Part shown: positions 1 to 7,970 of the stretch, one piece after another | How the letters are laid out: every line of letters starts with the position of its first letter | Position numbering within the stretch: the first letter of the stretch is position 1 | NCBI GenBank assembly: GCA_027296525.1 | Contig: JAPUJA010000043.1 | Location: forward strand, 1 to 11,766 | Direction: 5' to 3' | DNA length: 11,766 nt | DNA from: Pseudomonadota bacterium | Lineage (GTDB): Bacteria; Pseudomonadota; Alphaproteobacteria; UBA828; JAPUJA01 | The notes under the pieces: generated by a model | The model's input: only the letters and a program-made list of their open reading frames with translations | The model's database searches: none | What the model was told of the DNA's origin: nothing | Made by a program: the position numbers and the translations under genes

Positions 1-1777
<1,777 letters not shown>

Positions 1778-1948
1778 CGATATCCCGAGGCTTGCTCGAT
1801 CACATGGGACCGGAGGGTCAGGAAAGCCTGCAAGTTGACGGAGCGATTGGGCTTTGTCGAGAGATAAGCACGCGCCCCTGGGCTGTCAACGGGGCTTCCC
1901 GGGCGGGCCGTTGCCGGGTCTGGACAATTCGTCTATTAGGGACTCGCC

Positions 1949-3181
1949 ATGGTGGAACGCTCTCCCCTCGCCCCCAAAGGCTTCCCTCGCATGCCTCCGG
2001 TGGCGGGTGTGCGGCTCGCCTCCACGGAGGCGGGCATTCGCTACCAGGGCCGCTCGGACCTTCTGCTCGTCGAGCTCGCGCCGGGGTCGGCGGTTGCGGG
2101 CGTGTTTACCCGCTCGAGCACGGCCTCGGCGCCGGTCGAGTGGTCCCGCAGAGTCGTGCGCGGTGGGCAGGTGCGCGCGATCCTCGTGAATTCGGGCAAC
2201 GCGAACGCCTTCACCGGGCGCGCCGGACACAAGACGGTCGCGCGCACCGCCGAGGCGACCGCGTATCTCTTGGGCTGCCCGCGGCGCGAAGTGCTCGTGG
2301 CCTCCACCGGGGTGATCGGCGAGCCGCTCGAGGCGGAGAAGACCCTCCAGGCGCTGCCCAATCTCGGCGGCCGGCTCATGCCCCGGGGCTGGCCGGCGGC
2401 GGCGCGCGCCATCATGACGACGGACACCTTTCCCAAGGGAGCGACGCGGGGCGCGCGGATCGCCCGCCAGCGGGTCGTCATCAACGGCATCGCGAAGGGC
2501 TCGGGCATGATCGCCCCCGACATGGCGACCATGCTCGCTTTCATTTTCACCGACGCCCGGCTTCCCGCTCCGGTCTTGCGGACCCTGCTCAGGCGCGCGA
2601 CCCGCCGATCCTTCAACGCGATCACGGTGGATAGCGACACCTCCACGAGCGACACATGCCTTCTGGTGGCGACCGGTCAGACGAGCGTGCGCCCCAGGGT
2701 GGCCTCGGCCGGCGATCGGCGGCTCGATGACTTTCGCTACGCCCTCGAGGAGCTCATGACCGACCTCGCGCAGCAGATCGTGCGGGACGGCGAAGGGGCG
2801 CAGAAGTTTGTCACGATCACGGTGAGCGGCGCGAGGTCGGAGGACGCCGCGCGCCGGATCGGGCTCTCGATCGGAAACTCGCCCTTGGTCAAGACGGCGA
2901 TCGCCGGGGAGGACCCGAACTGGGGCCGGATCGTGATGGCCGTCGGCAAGTCGGGGGAGGCGGCCGATCGTGACGGCCTCGAAATCCGTATCGGGGGCCA
3001 TCTCGTGGCGAGCGAGGGCGACGTCGATCCGAACTATGACGAGGCCGCCGTGGCGCGCCACATGAAGGGCCGGGCGATCGCGATCGAGGTCGATGTGGCC
3101 GTGGGCCGGGGGCGCGCGACGGTCTGGACCTGCGATCTCACCCGCGGCTACATCGAGATCAACGCCGACTACCGGTCATGA
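1949..3181 (+). CDS. argJ: Bifunctional glutamate N-acetyltransferase / amino-acid acetyltransferase ArgJ
   Basis: ArgJ transfers the acetyl group from N-acetylornithine to glutamate, recycling it in arginine synthesis; bifunctional members also use acetyl-CoA. The product is 410 aa, the normal family length. The family cuts itself between Ala and Thr; here the site is Ala193-Thr194 in KGSGMIAPDMATMLAF, so Thr194 would become the beta-chain N-terminal nucleophile. Other landmarks are NSGNANAFTG (81-90), STGVIGE (119-125, oxyanion region), DSDTSTSDT (228-236), GEDPNWGRI (320-328) and the conserved C-terminal end YIEINADYRS. The start is supported by AGGGA at 1938-1942, six bases before ATG, and by the usual N-terminus (SPLAPKGFP). 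The TGA overlaps the ATG of the Nudix gene (ATGA), indicating translational coupling. Whether acetyl-CoA is also used cannot be read from sequence. Confidence 0.97.
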   Translation: MVERSPLAPKGFPRMPPVAGVRLASTEAGIRYQGRSDLLLVELAPGSAVAGVFTRSSTASAPVEWSRRVVRGGQVRAILVNSGNANAFTGRAGHKTVARTAEATAYLLGCPRREVLVASTGVIGEPLEAEKTLQALPNLGGRLMPRGWPAAARAIMTTDTFPKGATRGARIARQRVVINGIAKGSGMIAPDMATMLAFIFTDARLPAPVLRTLLRRATRRSFNAITVDSDTSTSDTCLLVATGQTSVRPRVASAGDRRLDDFRYALEELMTDLAQQIVRDGEGAQKFVTITVSGARSEDAARRIGLSIGNSPLVKTAIAGEDPNWGRIVMAVGKSGEAADRDGLEIRIGGHLVASEGDVDPNYDEAAVARHMKGRAIAIEVDVAVGRGRATVWTCDLTRGYIEINADYRS

Positions 3182-3594
3182 CATCGGCCGAGGACGGGCC
3201 GGTTCTGCTCGTCGCGGCCATCGCGCTCGTGGATCCCGACGGGCGTGTGCTGCTCACCCGTCGGCCCGAGGGAAAGCCGATGGCGGGCCTCTGGGAATTT
3301 CCGGGCGGCAAGCTGGACCCGGGCGAGACGCCCGAAGAGGCTCTCATCCGCGAGCTCCGGGAGGAGCTCGGGGTCGATACCGAGGAAAGCTGCCTCGCGC
3401 CCTTTACTTTCGCCTCGCACGGCTATGAGCGCTTCCATCTGCTGATGCCGCTCTATCTCTGCCGGGTCTGGAGCGGCCGGCCCGAGCCCAAGGAGGGCCA
3501 GGAGCTCGCCTGGGTCCGCCCGAGCCAGATGACGGATTACCCCATGCCGCCCGCCGACCGGCCCCTGGTGGCCATGCTGCGCGACTTCCTCTAG
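3178..3594 (+). CDS. mutT: MutT-type Nudix hydrolase (8-oxo-dGTP diphosphatase)
   Basis: This is a 138-aa Nudix protein. MutT enzymes hydrolyse 8-oxo-dGTP to the monophosphate and pyrophosphate, preventing A:T to C:G transversions. The complete Nudix box GX5EX7REUXEEXGU is at residues 44-66, with catalytic/metal residues R58, E59, E62 and E63. The N-terminal stretch LVAAIALVDPDGRVLLTRRP and MAGLWEFPGGKLDPGE are typical of MutT rather than other Nudix families. The start is fixed by the 4-nt overlap with the argJ stop (ATGA at 3178-3181). As I recall, argJ followed by mutT is a common alphaproteobacterial arrangement, so it is probably co-transcribed with argJ despite the unrelated role. Another oxidised-nucleotide substrate is possible. 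Confidence 0.93.
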   Translation: MTSAEDGPVLLVAAIALVDPDGRVLLTRRPEGKPMAGLWEFPGGKLDPGETPEEALIRELREELGVDTEESCLAPFTFASHGYERFHLLMPLYLCRVWSGRPEPKEGQELAWVRPSQMTDYPMPPADRPLVAMLRDFL

Positions 3595-3658
3595 CCTCGC
3601 CTGCCGCCCCACGGATCGCGCCTTGGCGGTTAGGGCTTCCGTGACGCCGACGGCGTTC

Positions 3659-3699
3659 TTAACGTTTTGTTGACGACGAATTCATTAACGCTTCCTTGA
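3659..3699 (+). promoter_or_regulatory. Two tandem CtrA-like boxes (TTAA-N7-TTGA) upstream of the DUF454 gene
   Basis: Two copies of TTAACG-N5-TTGA lie in the 129-bp gap after mutT: TTAACGTTTTGTTGAC at 3659-3674 and TTAACGCTTCCTTGAT at 3685-3700, with starts 26 bp apart. The alphaproteobacterial cell-cycle regulator CtrA recognises TTAA-N7-TTAA, so each copy has a perfect left half and a right half with one mismatch. The stretch is clearly AT-richer than its surroundings. Known: the CtrA consensus. Inference: that CtrA, or a related factor, binds here to control the membrane gene starting at 3724. A TTGACG at 3670-3675 could alternatively serve as a -35 element, though no good -10 follows. 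Confidence 0.35.
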
Positions 3700-3723
3700 T
3701 GCCGATGCGCCAGTCTACGCGCC

Positions 3724-4137
3724 ATGGAAGAGAAGCCCGTCATCGCCTGCGGCCCGGTGCGCTACGGGCTGATCGCCTTCGGCTGGCTCAATGTGGCCCT
3801 GGGCGTGATCGCCCTGGTCGTGCCGATGATGCCGACCGTGGTCTTCCTGCTGATCGCGCTCTGGGCCTTCTCCCGGAGCTCGCGGCGCTTCAGTGAGTGG
3901 CTTTACGGCCACCCGCTGTTCGGCCGGCTGATTCGGGACTGGCACGACCACAGGGTGATCCCCGTCAAGGGGAAGCTCTGCGCCATCGGGACCATGGCGT
4001 TGAGCCTCACCATCGCCACCGTGTTCGTGGCCGAAAATTGGATTCTGCCCGCCGCGTTGGGCTTCGTGTTCATCGCGGTTTCGGTGTTTGTCGTGACGCG
4101 CCCGAGCCGCGTTCCCGCCCGCGAGCTCGCCTCCTAG
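3724..4137 (+). CDS. YbaN/DUF454 family inner-membrane protein
   Basis: The product is a 137-aa integral membrane protein of the YbaN (DUF454) family, whose biochemical role is unknown. A hydrophobic hairpin covers residues about 13-48, including the family signature region ALGVIALVVPMMPTVVFLLI; then comes the conserved amphipathic stretch SSRRFSEWLYGHPLFGRLIR (52-71) with RDWHDHRVIP, and a second hydrophobic pair at about 84-124. The C-terminus is short, basic and cytosolic-looking. The family usually has PttPFLL where this protein has PTVVFLL. ATG 3724 is the only in-frame start that fits; no Shine-Dalgarno is evident. It lies 129 bp after mutT behind two CtrA-like boxes, so it may form its own unit. 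Confidence 0.85.
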   Translation: MEEKPVIACGPVRYGLIAFGWLNVALGVIALVVPMMPTVVFLLIALWAFSRSSRRFSEWLYGHPLFGRLIRDWHDHRVIPVKGKLCAIGTMALSLTIATVFVAENWILPAALGFVFIAVSVFVVTRPSRVPARELAS

Positions 4138-4153
4138 CAACCCACTTCTCACC

Positions 4154-4330
4154 GTGCTGTTCGGCCTCTGGCTTGCCGGACGGATCGCTTTTTGGTTCGC
4201 GCCGGCACTGCCTTCCGTTCTCGTCGCGGCGGCCGACCTCGTCTTCCTGCCTGCGCTCGCCTTCGCCCTTTTCGCGGTCGTCTACGCGCCGATCCTGACT
4301 CGTCCCCGTCGGGATGGCCGGCCGGGCTAG
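4154..4330 (+). pseudogene. NnrS-like membrane-protein fragment (58 codons), probably a relic
   Basis: A hydrophobic reading frame runs from GTG 4154 to TAG 4328-4330 (58 aa), and the frame is open back to 4097. The translated stretch SNPLLTVLFGLWLAGR, followed by ADLVFLPALAFALF, resembles from memory the middle of NnrS, a multi-helix heme/copper membrane protein linked to nitric-oxide handling, where a WLAGR segment is followed by a DLAFLP segment. The rest of NnrS (roughly 350-400 aa), including the upstream HAHEM region, is absent. The resemblance begins almost exactly at the DUF454 stop (4135-4137), as expected if a deletion joined the two genes. There is no ribosome-binding site. Alternatively it could be a genuine small two-helix membrane protein. 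The last ten residues (RPRRDGRPG region) look unrelated to NnrS. Confidence 0.45.
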
Positions 4331-5208
4331 TCTTTCTTCGGGCCGAGCGCGGTCGCGAGGCTCACCTCGGCGCTGCCGCGCGGGACGGCCTTCGGCTGGC
4401 TCTCATGGGGGTGCCAGGCGGTGAGGTAGATGACCTGAAAGGTCGCCCGGATGCGCCCGTCCGGGTCGGCGAAGCGGTCCCGATAGGCCTGTGCCGCGGC
4501 CATCATCGTGGTGCGGCGCGTGAATCGACGCCGCCGGGAGACCGCCGCGTTGGTCTCGCCCATGCCTCGAAGGTCGGCCATGAGGTTCAAGGGATCATCA
4601 TAGGTGACCGTGATCCGGTCGCTGTCCACGACCGGCAGAGCGAAGCCGGCGCGTTGCAGCAGGGCGCCCGCGTCGGGCACATCCGCGAAGGGAGAGACGC
4701 GCGGGCTTGCGCCGTCCTCGCATTCGGCCTCGGCGGCGAGAAACGCCTCGCGCAATTCGGCGAGCGTCCCGCCCCCGAACAAGGTGGCGAGGAAAAGCCC
4801 GTCCGGTTTCAGGCTGTCGCGGATCTGAATGAGCGTGCCGGGGAGGTCGTTGACCCAGTGAAGCGAAAGCGAGCTCACGATCAGATCGAAACAGGCGGGC
4901 GCGAAGGGCAGATATTCTTCATCGGCGACGAGGCGAAGCCCCGGGCTTTGCACCACCATCGCCCCGGACAGGTCGCAGGAAACCAGCCTCTCGATCCCGC
5001 TCCTGCCATCGATCGCCCGGCCGAGCGCGCCGTCCCGGCAGCCGAGATCGAGCGCGCGGGGAAAACGGCGGCGGATTTCGTCCAGCCGCTCCGCGAGGCG
5101 TGCCGCCACTTCGACGAGCAGGAAATCATGTTGGCCGAGCCCGGCGGCCGCCCGGTCCCGGTGGCGGCGCACGCATCGGCGGTCGAAGACGGCCATCGCG
5201 TCCGACAT
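4327..5208 (-). CDS. SAM-dependent methyltransferase-fold protein, NDUFAF5 / BioC-like
   Basis: The product is a 293-aa class I SAM-binding protein matching the alphaproteobacterial group related to mitochondrial NDUFAF5, which hydroxylates an arginine of a complex I subunit during assembly, and more distantly to BioC (malonyl-ACP methyltransferase). Landmarks: family-typical N-terminus AVFDRRCVRRHRDRAA (6-21), motif I LDLGCRDGALGRAI (53-66), the acidic CDLS (78-81), SLSLHWVNDLPG (113-124), LKPDGLFLATLFGG (133-146), SPRVSPFADVPDAGALLQRAGF (split across 168-189) and DLRGMGETNA (212-221). An upstream in-frame ATG at 5280 would add 24 unconserved residues; 5208 restores the family N-terminus and is preferred. 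Its TAG is the reverse of the TAG of the NnrS-like fragment on the other strand (shared CTAG). It is divergent from comF. Whether it acts on complex I is inferred from family only. Confidence 0.88.
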   Translation of the reverse strand: MSDAMAVFDRRCVRRHRDRAAAGLGQHDFLLVEVAARLAERLDEIRRRFPRALDLGCRDGALGRAIDGRSGIERLVSCDLSGAMVVQSPGLRLVADEEYLPFAPACFDLIVSSLSLHWVNDLPGTLIQIRDSLKPDGLFLATLFGGGTLAELREAFLAAEAECEDGASPRVSPFADVPDAGALLQRAGFALPVVDSDRITVTYDDPLNLMADLRGMGETNAAVSRRRRFTRRTTMMAAAQAYRDRFADPDGRIRATFQVIYLTAWHPHESQPKAVPRGSAEVSLATALGPKKD

Positions 5209-5214
5209 GGCGGG

Positions 5215-5244
5215 ACTATCGCGCGCAAGGCGGGCCTGTGGCAA
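5215..5244 (-). promoter_or_regulatory. Candidate sigma-70 promoter for the NDUFAF5-like gene
   Basis: On the minus strand TTGCCA (5244-5239) is followed after 18 bases by GATAGT (5220-5215), and the preferred ATG begins only six bases further on (5208). No ribosome-binding site precedes the ATG. The spacing would put the first transcribed base at or next to the start codon, i.e. a leaderless mRNA. The -10 matches the consensus at four of six positions, so this is a weak call. Confidence 0.3.
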
Positions 5245-5290
5245 CGTGCCTTCGACGTCGTGCCCGCGATCGTGCTGCATCCATGCGCGA

Positions 5291-5319
5291 TTGACGGCGT
5301 CACGGGGAGGGGCTTTGAT
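5291..5319 (+). promoter_or_regulatory. Candidate sigma-70 promoter for comF
   Basis: TTGACG at 5291-5296 is followed after 17 bases by TTTGAT at 5314-5319, eight bases before the comF ATG at 5328. The purine-rich GGGGAGGGG at 5304-5312 is too far from the ATG to act as a normal ribosome-binding site and would lie inside the promoter. A leaderless or near-leaderless transcript is therefore suggested. The -10 matches four of six consensus bases. Confidence 0.3.
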
Positions 5320-5327
5320 CGCGGGTC

Positions 5328-6086
5328 ATGGCCTTGGCTCCCGAGACGATCGCCGGCCTTCGGCGCGGTCTGGATCGGGCGATCGACCTGCTGCTTCCGC
5401 CTCAATGTCTCGGCTGCGGGACGGGGGTCGATCGCGTCGGCGCCCTCTGCGCGCCATGTTGGCGCCAAGTGACCTTCATCGGGCCGCCGTTCTGCGCGGT
5501 CTGCGGCTACCGGTTCGAGTATGACGCCGGCGAGGGCGCCTTGTGCGGCGCCTGCTCGCGGGAGCCCCCGCCCTTCGATCGCGCCCGCGCGGCCATCGCC
5601 TATGAGGGGGTGGGGCGGGAGCTCGTCCTGGCCTTCAAGCTGAGTGATCGCACCTATGCGGCTCCCGCCTTGGCCGAGTGGATGGCGCGCGCCGGCGCCG
5701 AGCTGATTGCGGCATCGGACCTCAACGTTCCGGTGCCGTTGCACCGGCGGCGGCTTTTCCTGCGCCGCTACAATCAAGCGGCTCTCTTGGCGCAGGCGCT
5801 TTCTCGTCTCAGCGGCAAGCCGGCGCGATGCGATCTGCTCGTCCAGACCCGGCGCACGCCGCCTCAGACCCGCCTGGGCGCGCGCGCGCGTCGGCGGAAC
5901 GTGCGCGGGGCCTTCCGCCTCCGAGGGGGCCGGGAAGGCGAGGTCGGAGGGCGCAGCGTCCTTCTGATCGACGATGTGCTCACCACGGGCGCGACGGCCG
6001 CGGCCTGTGCCCAGGCGCTCAAGGCGGCGGGCGCCGATCAAATAGCCGTGTTGACCCTTGCTCGGACCATGTACGCTCATACATGA
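5328..6086 (+). CDS. comF: ComF family protein (double zinc ribbon + phosphoribosyltransferase domain)
   Basis: This 252-aa protein has an N-terminal double zinc ribbon (Cys pairs 27/30, 41/44, 56/59 and 73/76, all eight present) followed by a type I phosphoribosyltransferase-like domain. The PRPP-binding loop VLLIDDVLTTGAT is at 211-223, and the family blocks VPLHRRRLFLRRYNQA (136-151) and QTRLGARARRRNVRGAF (180-196) are intact. ComF was named for DNA uptake in naturally competent bacteria, where it is thought to act on the cytosolic side; in alphaproteobacteria it is often found without other competence genes, and the true reaction is unclear. No other competence genes are in the window. 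It heads a plus-strand run with glutaredoxin (45-bp gap) and Nit, and is divergent from the NDUFAF5-like gene. ATG 5328 is preferred because it gives the usual short lead-in to the first zinc ribbon. Confidence 0.92.
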   Translation: MALAPETIAGLRRGLDRAIDLLLPPQCLGCGTGVDRVGALCAPCWRQVTFIGPPFCAVCGYRFEYDAGEGALCGACSREPPPFDRARAAIAYEGVGRELVLAFKLSDRTYAAPALAEWMARAGAELIAASDLNVPVPLHRRRLFLRRYNQAALLAQALSRLSGKPARCDLLVQTRRTPPQTRLGARARRRNVRGAFRLRGGREGEVGGRSVLLIDDVLTTGATAAACAQALKAAGADQIAVLTLARTMYAHT

Positions 6087-6131
6087 TGGGTGTCAGCGCG
6101 GACCCTGCGGCCCGGTGAGTTGAGGCGTTCC

Positions 6132-6395
6132 TTGCCCAAGGTTGAGATCTACACGACCCCGATCTGCCCTTACTGTCTGCACGCCAAGGCGTTGCTGAAG
6201 AGCAAGGGTGTCGCGTTCAAAAACATCGACGTCATGTTTCATCCCGCGAAGCGCCGGGAAATGGAAGAGCGGGCGGGCGGCGGCTATACTGTTCCTCAGG
6301 TCTTCATCGACGGGAAACATGTCGGAGGAGCGGATGAACTCGCCCTGCTCGAGCGAAAAGGGAAGCTCGATCGGCTCTTGGGGTTGGGCGAATGA
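6132..6395 (+). CDS. grxC: Glutaredoxin 3 (GrxC type), TTG start
   Basis: An 87-aa dithiol glutaredoxin, which reduces disulfides and glutathionylated proteins with electrons from glutathione. The active site CPYC is at residues 12-15 (TTPICPYC), the cis-proline motif TVPQVFI at 53-59, and the glutathione-binding GGADEL at 65-70; length is normal for GrxC. The start is chosen as TTG at 6132: it gives the standard beginning (M)PKVEIYTTP and has GAGG at 6122-6125, six bases upstream. A GTG at 6090 would add 14 residues with no family counterpart. The TGA overlaps the ATG of the Nit gene (ATGA at 6392-6395), so translation of the two is probably coupled. Confidence 0.94.
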   Translation: MPKVEIYTTPICPYCLHAKALLKSKGVAFKNIDVMFHPAKRREMEERAGGGYTVPQVFIDGKHVGGADELALLERKGKLDRLLGLGE

Positions 6396-7237
6396 GTGAG
6401 AAGTTCTCGGTCGCGTGCGTTCAGGTGAACGCGGGCTCCGATTTGCGGCGAAACATCGCCGAGGCGGGCGAGCTCGTGCGCGATGCGCGCGCGGCCGGTG
6501 CCGACTTGATCGCTTTGCCGGAAAATGTCGCCTTCCTGGAGGTGCGCGGCGGCGCCGTGCGCGCCCACGCGCGCCCGGAAGATCAGCATCCCGCGCTTTC
6601 CGCCTTTCAAGACCTGGCTAAGGAAACCGGGGCGTGGCTGCTCGCGGGGTCGATCGCCGCCAGAATGCCGAACGGCAAGATAGCGAATCGCTCGATCCTG
6701 CTCGATCCGCAAGCGCGGATCGTCGGACGCTACGACAAGATCCACATGTTCGACGTCAACCTGCCGTCGGGCGAGTCCTACCGGGAATCCGAGGCGTTCG
6801 AGGCGGGAGATGCGGCCGTGGTTTGCGATACCCCCTGGGGGCCTCTCGGCCTAACGGTGTGCTACGACCTGCGCTTCGCCGCTCTTTACCGCTCGCTCGC
6901 GCGGGCGGGAGCCCGTTACCTCACGGTCCCGGCGGCGTTTACGAAGGTGACGGGCGAGGCCCACTGGCACGTCCTTTTGCGGGCACGGGCGATCGAAAAC
7001 GGCTGCTTCGTTTTCGCGCCCAACCAGTGCGGCCGGCATTCGGGCAAGCATGAAACCTACGGCCACTCGCTGATCGTCTCGCCCTGGGGCGAGGTTCTCG
7101 CCGACGGCGGCGGCGAAGTGGGCTTCATCACGGCCGAGGTCGATCCGGCGCTCGTGGACAAGGCGCGCGGCGCGATCCCGGCGCTCGAGCATGGCAAACC
7201 CTTCCGCCCGCCGCTCGACGAGGAGACGGCCGCCTAG
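6392..7237 (+). CDS. Nitrilase-superfamily amidase, Nit1-like (probable deaminated-glutathione amidase)
   Basis: A 281-aa carbon-nitrogen hydrolase. The catalytic triad is readable: Glu44 in LIALPENVAFL, Lys116 in RYDKIHMFDV, and Cys157 in LTVCYDLRF; a further conserved Glu189 region (VTGEAHWHVLLRARAIEN) and APNQCG...HETYGHS also match the Nit branch. Nit1 hydrolyses deaminated glutathione, a side product of transaminases, and the Nit2 branch hydrolyses alpha-keto acid omega-amides such as alpha-ketoglutaramate. YDKIHMFDVNLPSGESYRES fits bacterial Nit1-like proteins found next to glutaredoxin. Start overlap with grxC (ATGA) supports a glutathione-related role. Substrate assignment is inference; the Nit fold and triad are direct observations. 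Confidence 0.88.
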   Translation: MSEKFSVACVQVNAGSDLRRNIAEAGELVRDARAAGADLIALPENVAFLEVRGGAVRAHARPEDQHPALSAFQDLAKETGAWLLAGSIAARMPNGKIANRSILLDPQARIVGRYDKIHMFDVNLPSGESYRESEAFEAGDAAVVCDTPWGPLGLTVCYDLRFAALYRSLARAGARYLTVPAAFTKVTGEAHWHVLLRARAIENGCFVFAPNQCGRHSGKHETYGHSLIVSPWGEVLADGGGEVGFITAEVDPALVDKARGAIPALEHGKPFRPPLDEETAA

Positions 7238-7295
7238 CCTTCATCGGCCGCGCCCCCAACGGGCTCTCGCACAAGCCAGGGCGTCGCGTCTTCGA

Positions 7296-7868
7296 TCACG
7301 CGAGTTTCGGGGCCACCGCCTCGCCGCCTTGATTGACCGCCACGATGCGTTGCATGACGGCGGACCGGGGTTCGCGCACCTCGCCATGCTCGTAGGCCAC
7401 GACGCAAAGTTTTCCGCGCACCGCCTCGTAGAGTTCACCGGCTTTGAGCAAATGGTCGGGGTTCCGGGGCCGGGCGAAGCGTTCGTTGCCCCGGGCGAAG
7501 GTCTCGTTGATCAGGGCGCCCGTGGGCGCGAGGCTTGCCACCAGGATGGGAAGGAGCGGGCGATAGAGATAATTGCTGACGACGATCCCGGCGAATTGGC
7601 GGCCTTCGAAGGGCCAGGGCTTGCCGCCCTCGAGATCGACTTCGACGGCCTCGAAGCCGGCCCGGCCGCGGAGCTCGGCGAGCCCCGAAATGTCGCGATC
7701 GACGCCGATCACCGGATGGCCCCGTTCGAGGAAATAACGGCTGTGGCGTCCCCGGCCGCAGGCGACATCGATGATGAGGCCGCTTGCGGGCACGAGATGG
7801 GCGAACCGGCAGACCCATGGTGAGGTTTGCCGAAGGCAAGGACACGCTTCCTGTTCGTCGACGGTCAT
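7296..7868 (-). CDS. Small class I SAM-dependent methyltransferase, substrate unknown
   Basis: A 190-aa methyltransferase-fold protein. SAM-binding motif I is DVACGRGRHSRYF (34-46), followed by the ribose-binding acidic residue in GVDRD (55-59) and VSNYLYRPLLP (97-107). Then comes a family-typical NETFARGNERFARPRNPDHLL (121-141, split here at 20 residues: the run ends LL). Similar TehB/UbiE-like proteins in proteobacteria are annotated only as class I methyltransferases and I cannot name the substrate. ATG 7868 places SPWVCRFAHLVP near the N-terminus as expected; GGAG lies only three bases before the ATG, close spacing for a ribosome-binding site. It converges on the Nit gene (58-bp gap) and is divergent from the DUF1178 gene. 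Confidence 0.85.
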   Translation of the reverse strand: MTVDEQEACPCLRQTSPWVCRFAHLVPASGLIIDVACGRGRHSRYFLERGHPVIGVDRDISGLAELRGRAGFEAVEVDLEGGKPWPFEGRQFAGIVVSNYLYRPLLPILVASLAPTGALINETFARGNERFARPRNPDHLLKAGELYEAVRGKLCVVAYEHGEVREPRSAVMQRIVAVNQGGEAVAPKLA

Positions 7869-7893
7869 CGGCTCCGATACTTGCTTTGATGGG

Positions 7894-7941
7894 CCGGAAA
7901 TGCCATCTATTCCTTAAGTTTCCGGACGATGCGCCCGGAAA
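7894..7941 (+). promoter_or_regulatory. Leader of DUF1178 gene with two mutually exclusive 7-bp hairpins
   Basis: Three copies of one 7-mer occur within 48 bases: CCGGAAA (7894-7900), TTTCCGG (7919-7925) and CCGGAAA (7935-7941). The middle copy can pair perfectly with either flank, giving a stem of 7 bp with an 18-nt loop or one of 7 bp with a 9-nt loop. This may be a switchable RNA leader, or a DNA-binding site with repeated half-sites. It sits between the divergent methyltransferase and DUF1178 genes, 29 bases before the latter's ATG. The stems are short, so chance is a real possibility. Confidence 0.25.
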
Positions 7942-7970
7942 GGACCGAAACGGGAAACGGATCACGCCCC

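Noticed and set aside
1911..1939. Promoter TTGCCG-N17-TATTAG just before argJ
   Set aside because: It would place the transcription start about 1946, removing the good Shine-Dalgarno AGGGA at 1938-1942 from the message. The two signals exclude each other and the ribosome-binding site is the more convincing.
1886..3061. Long minus-strand open frame (391 codons) opposite argJ
   Set aside because: The plus strand encodes a complete, motif-perfect ArgJ. The antisense frame is rich in Arg, Ala, Gly and His without any domain signature, as expected for the shadow of a high-GC gene.
4192..5472. 426-codon plus-strand open frame opposite the NDUFAF5-like gene
   Set aside because: It crosses the stop, whole body and promoter of a well-supported minus-strand gene and part of comF in another frame; composition is that of a shadow.
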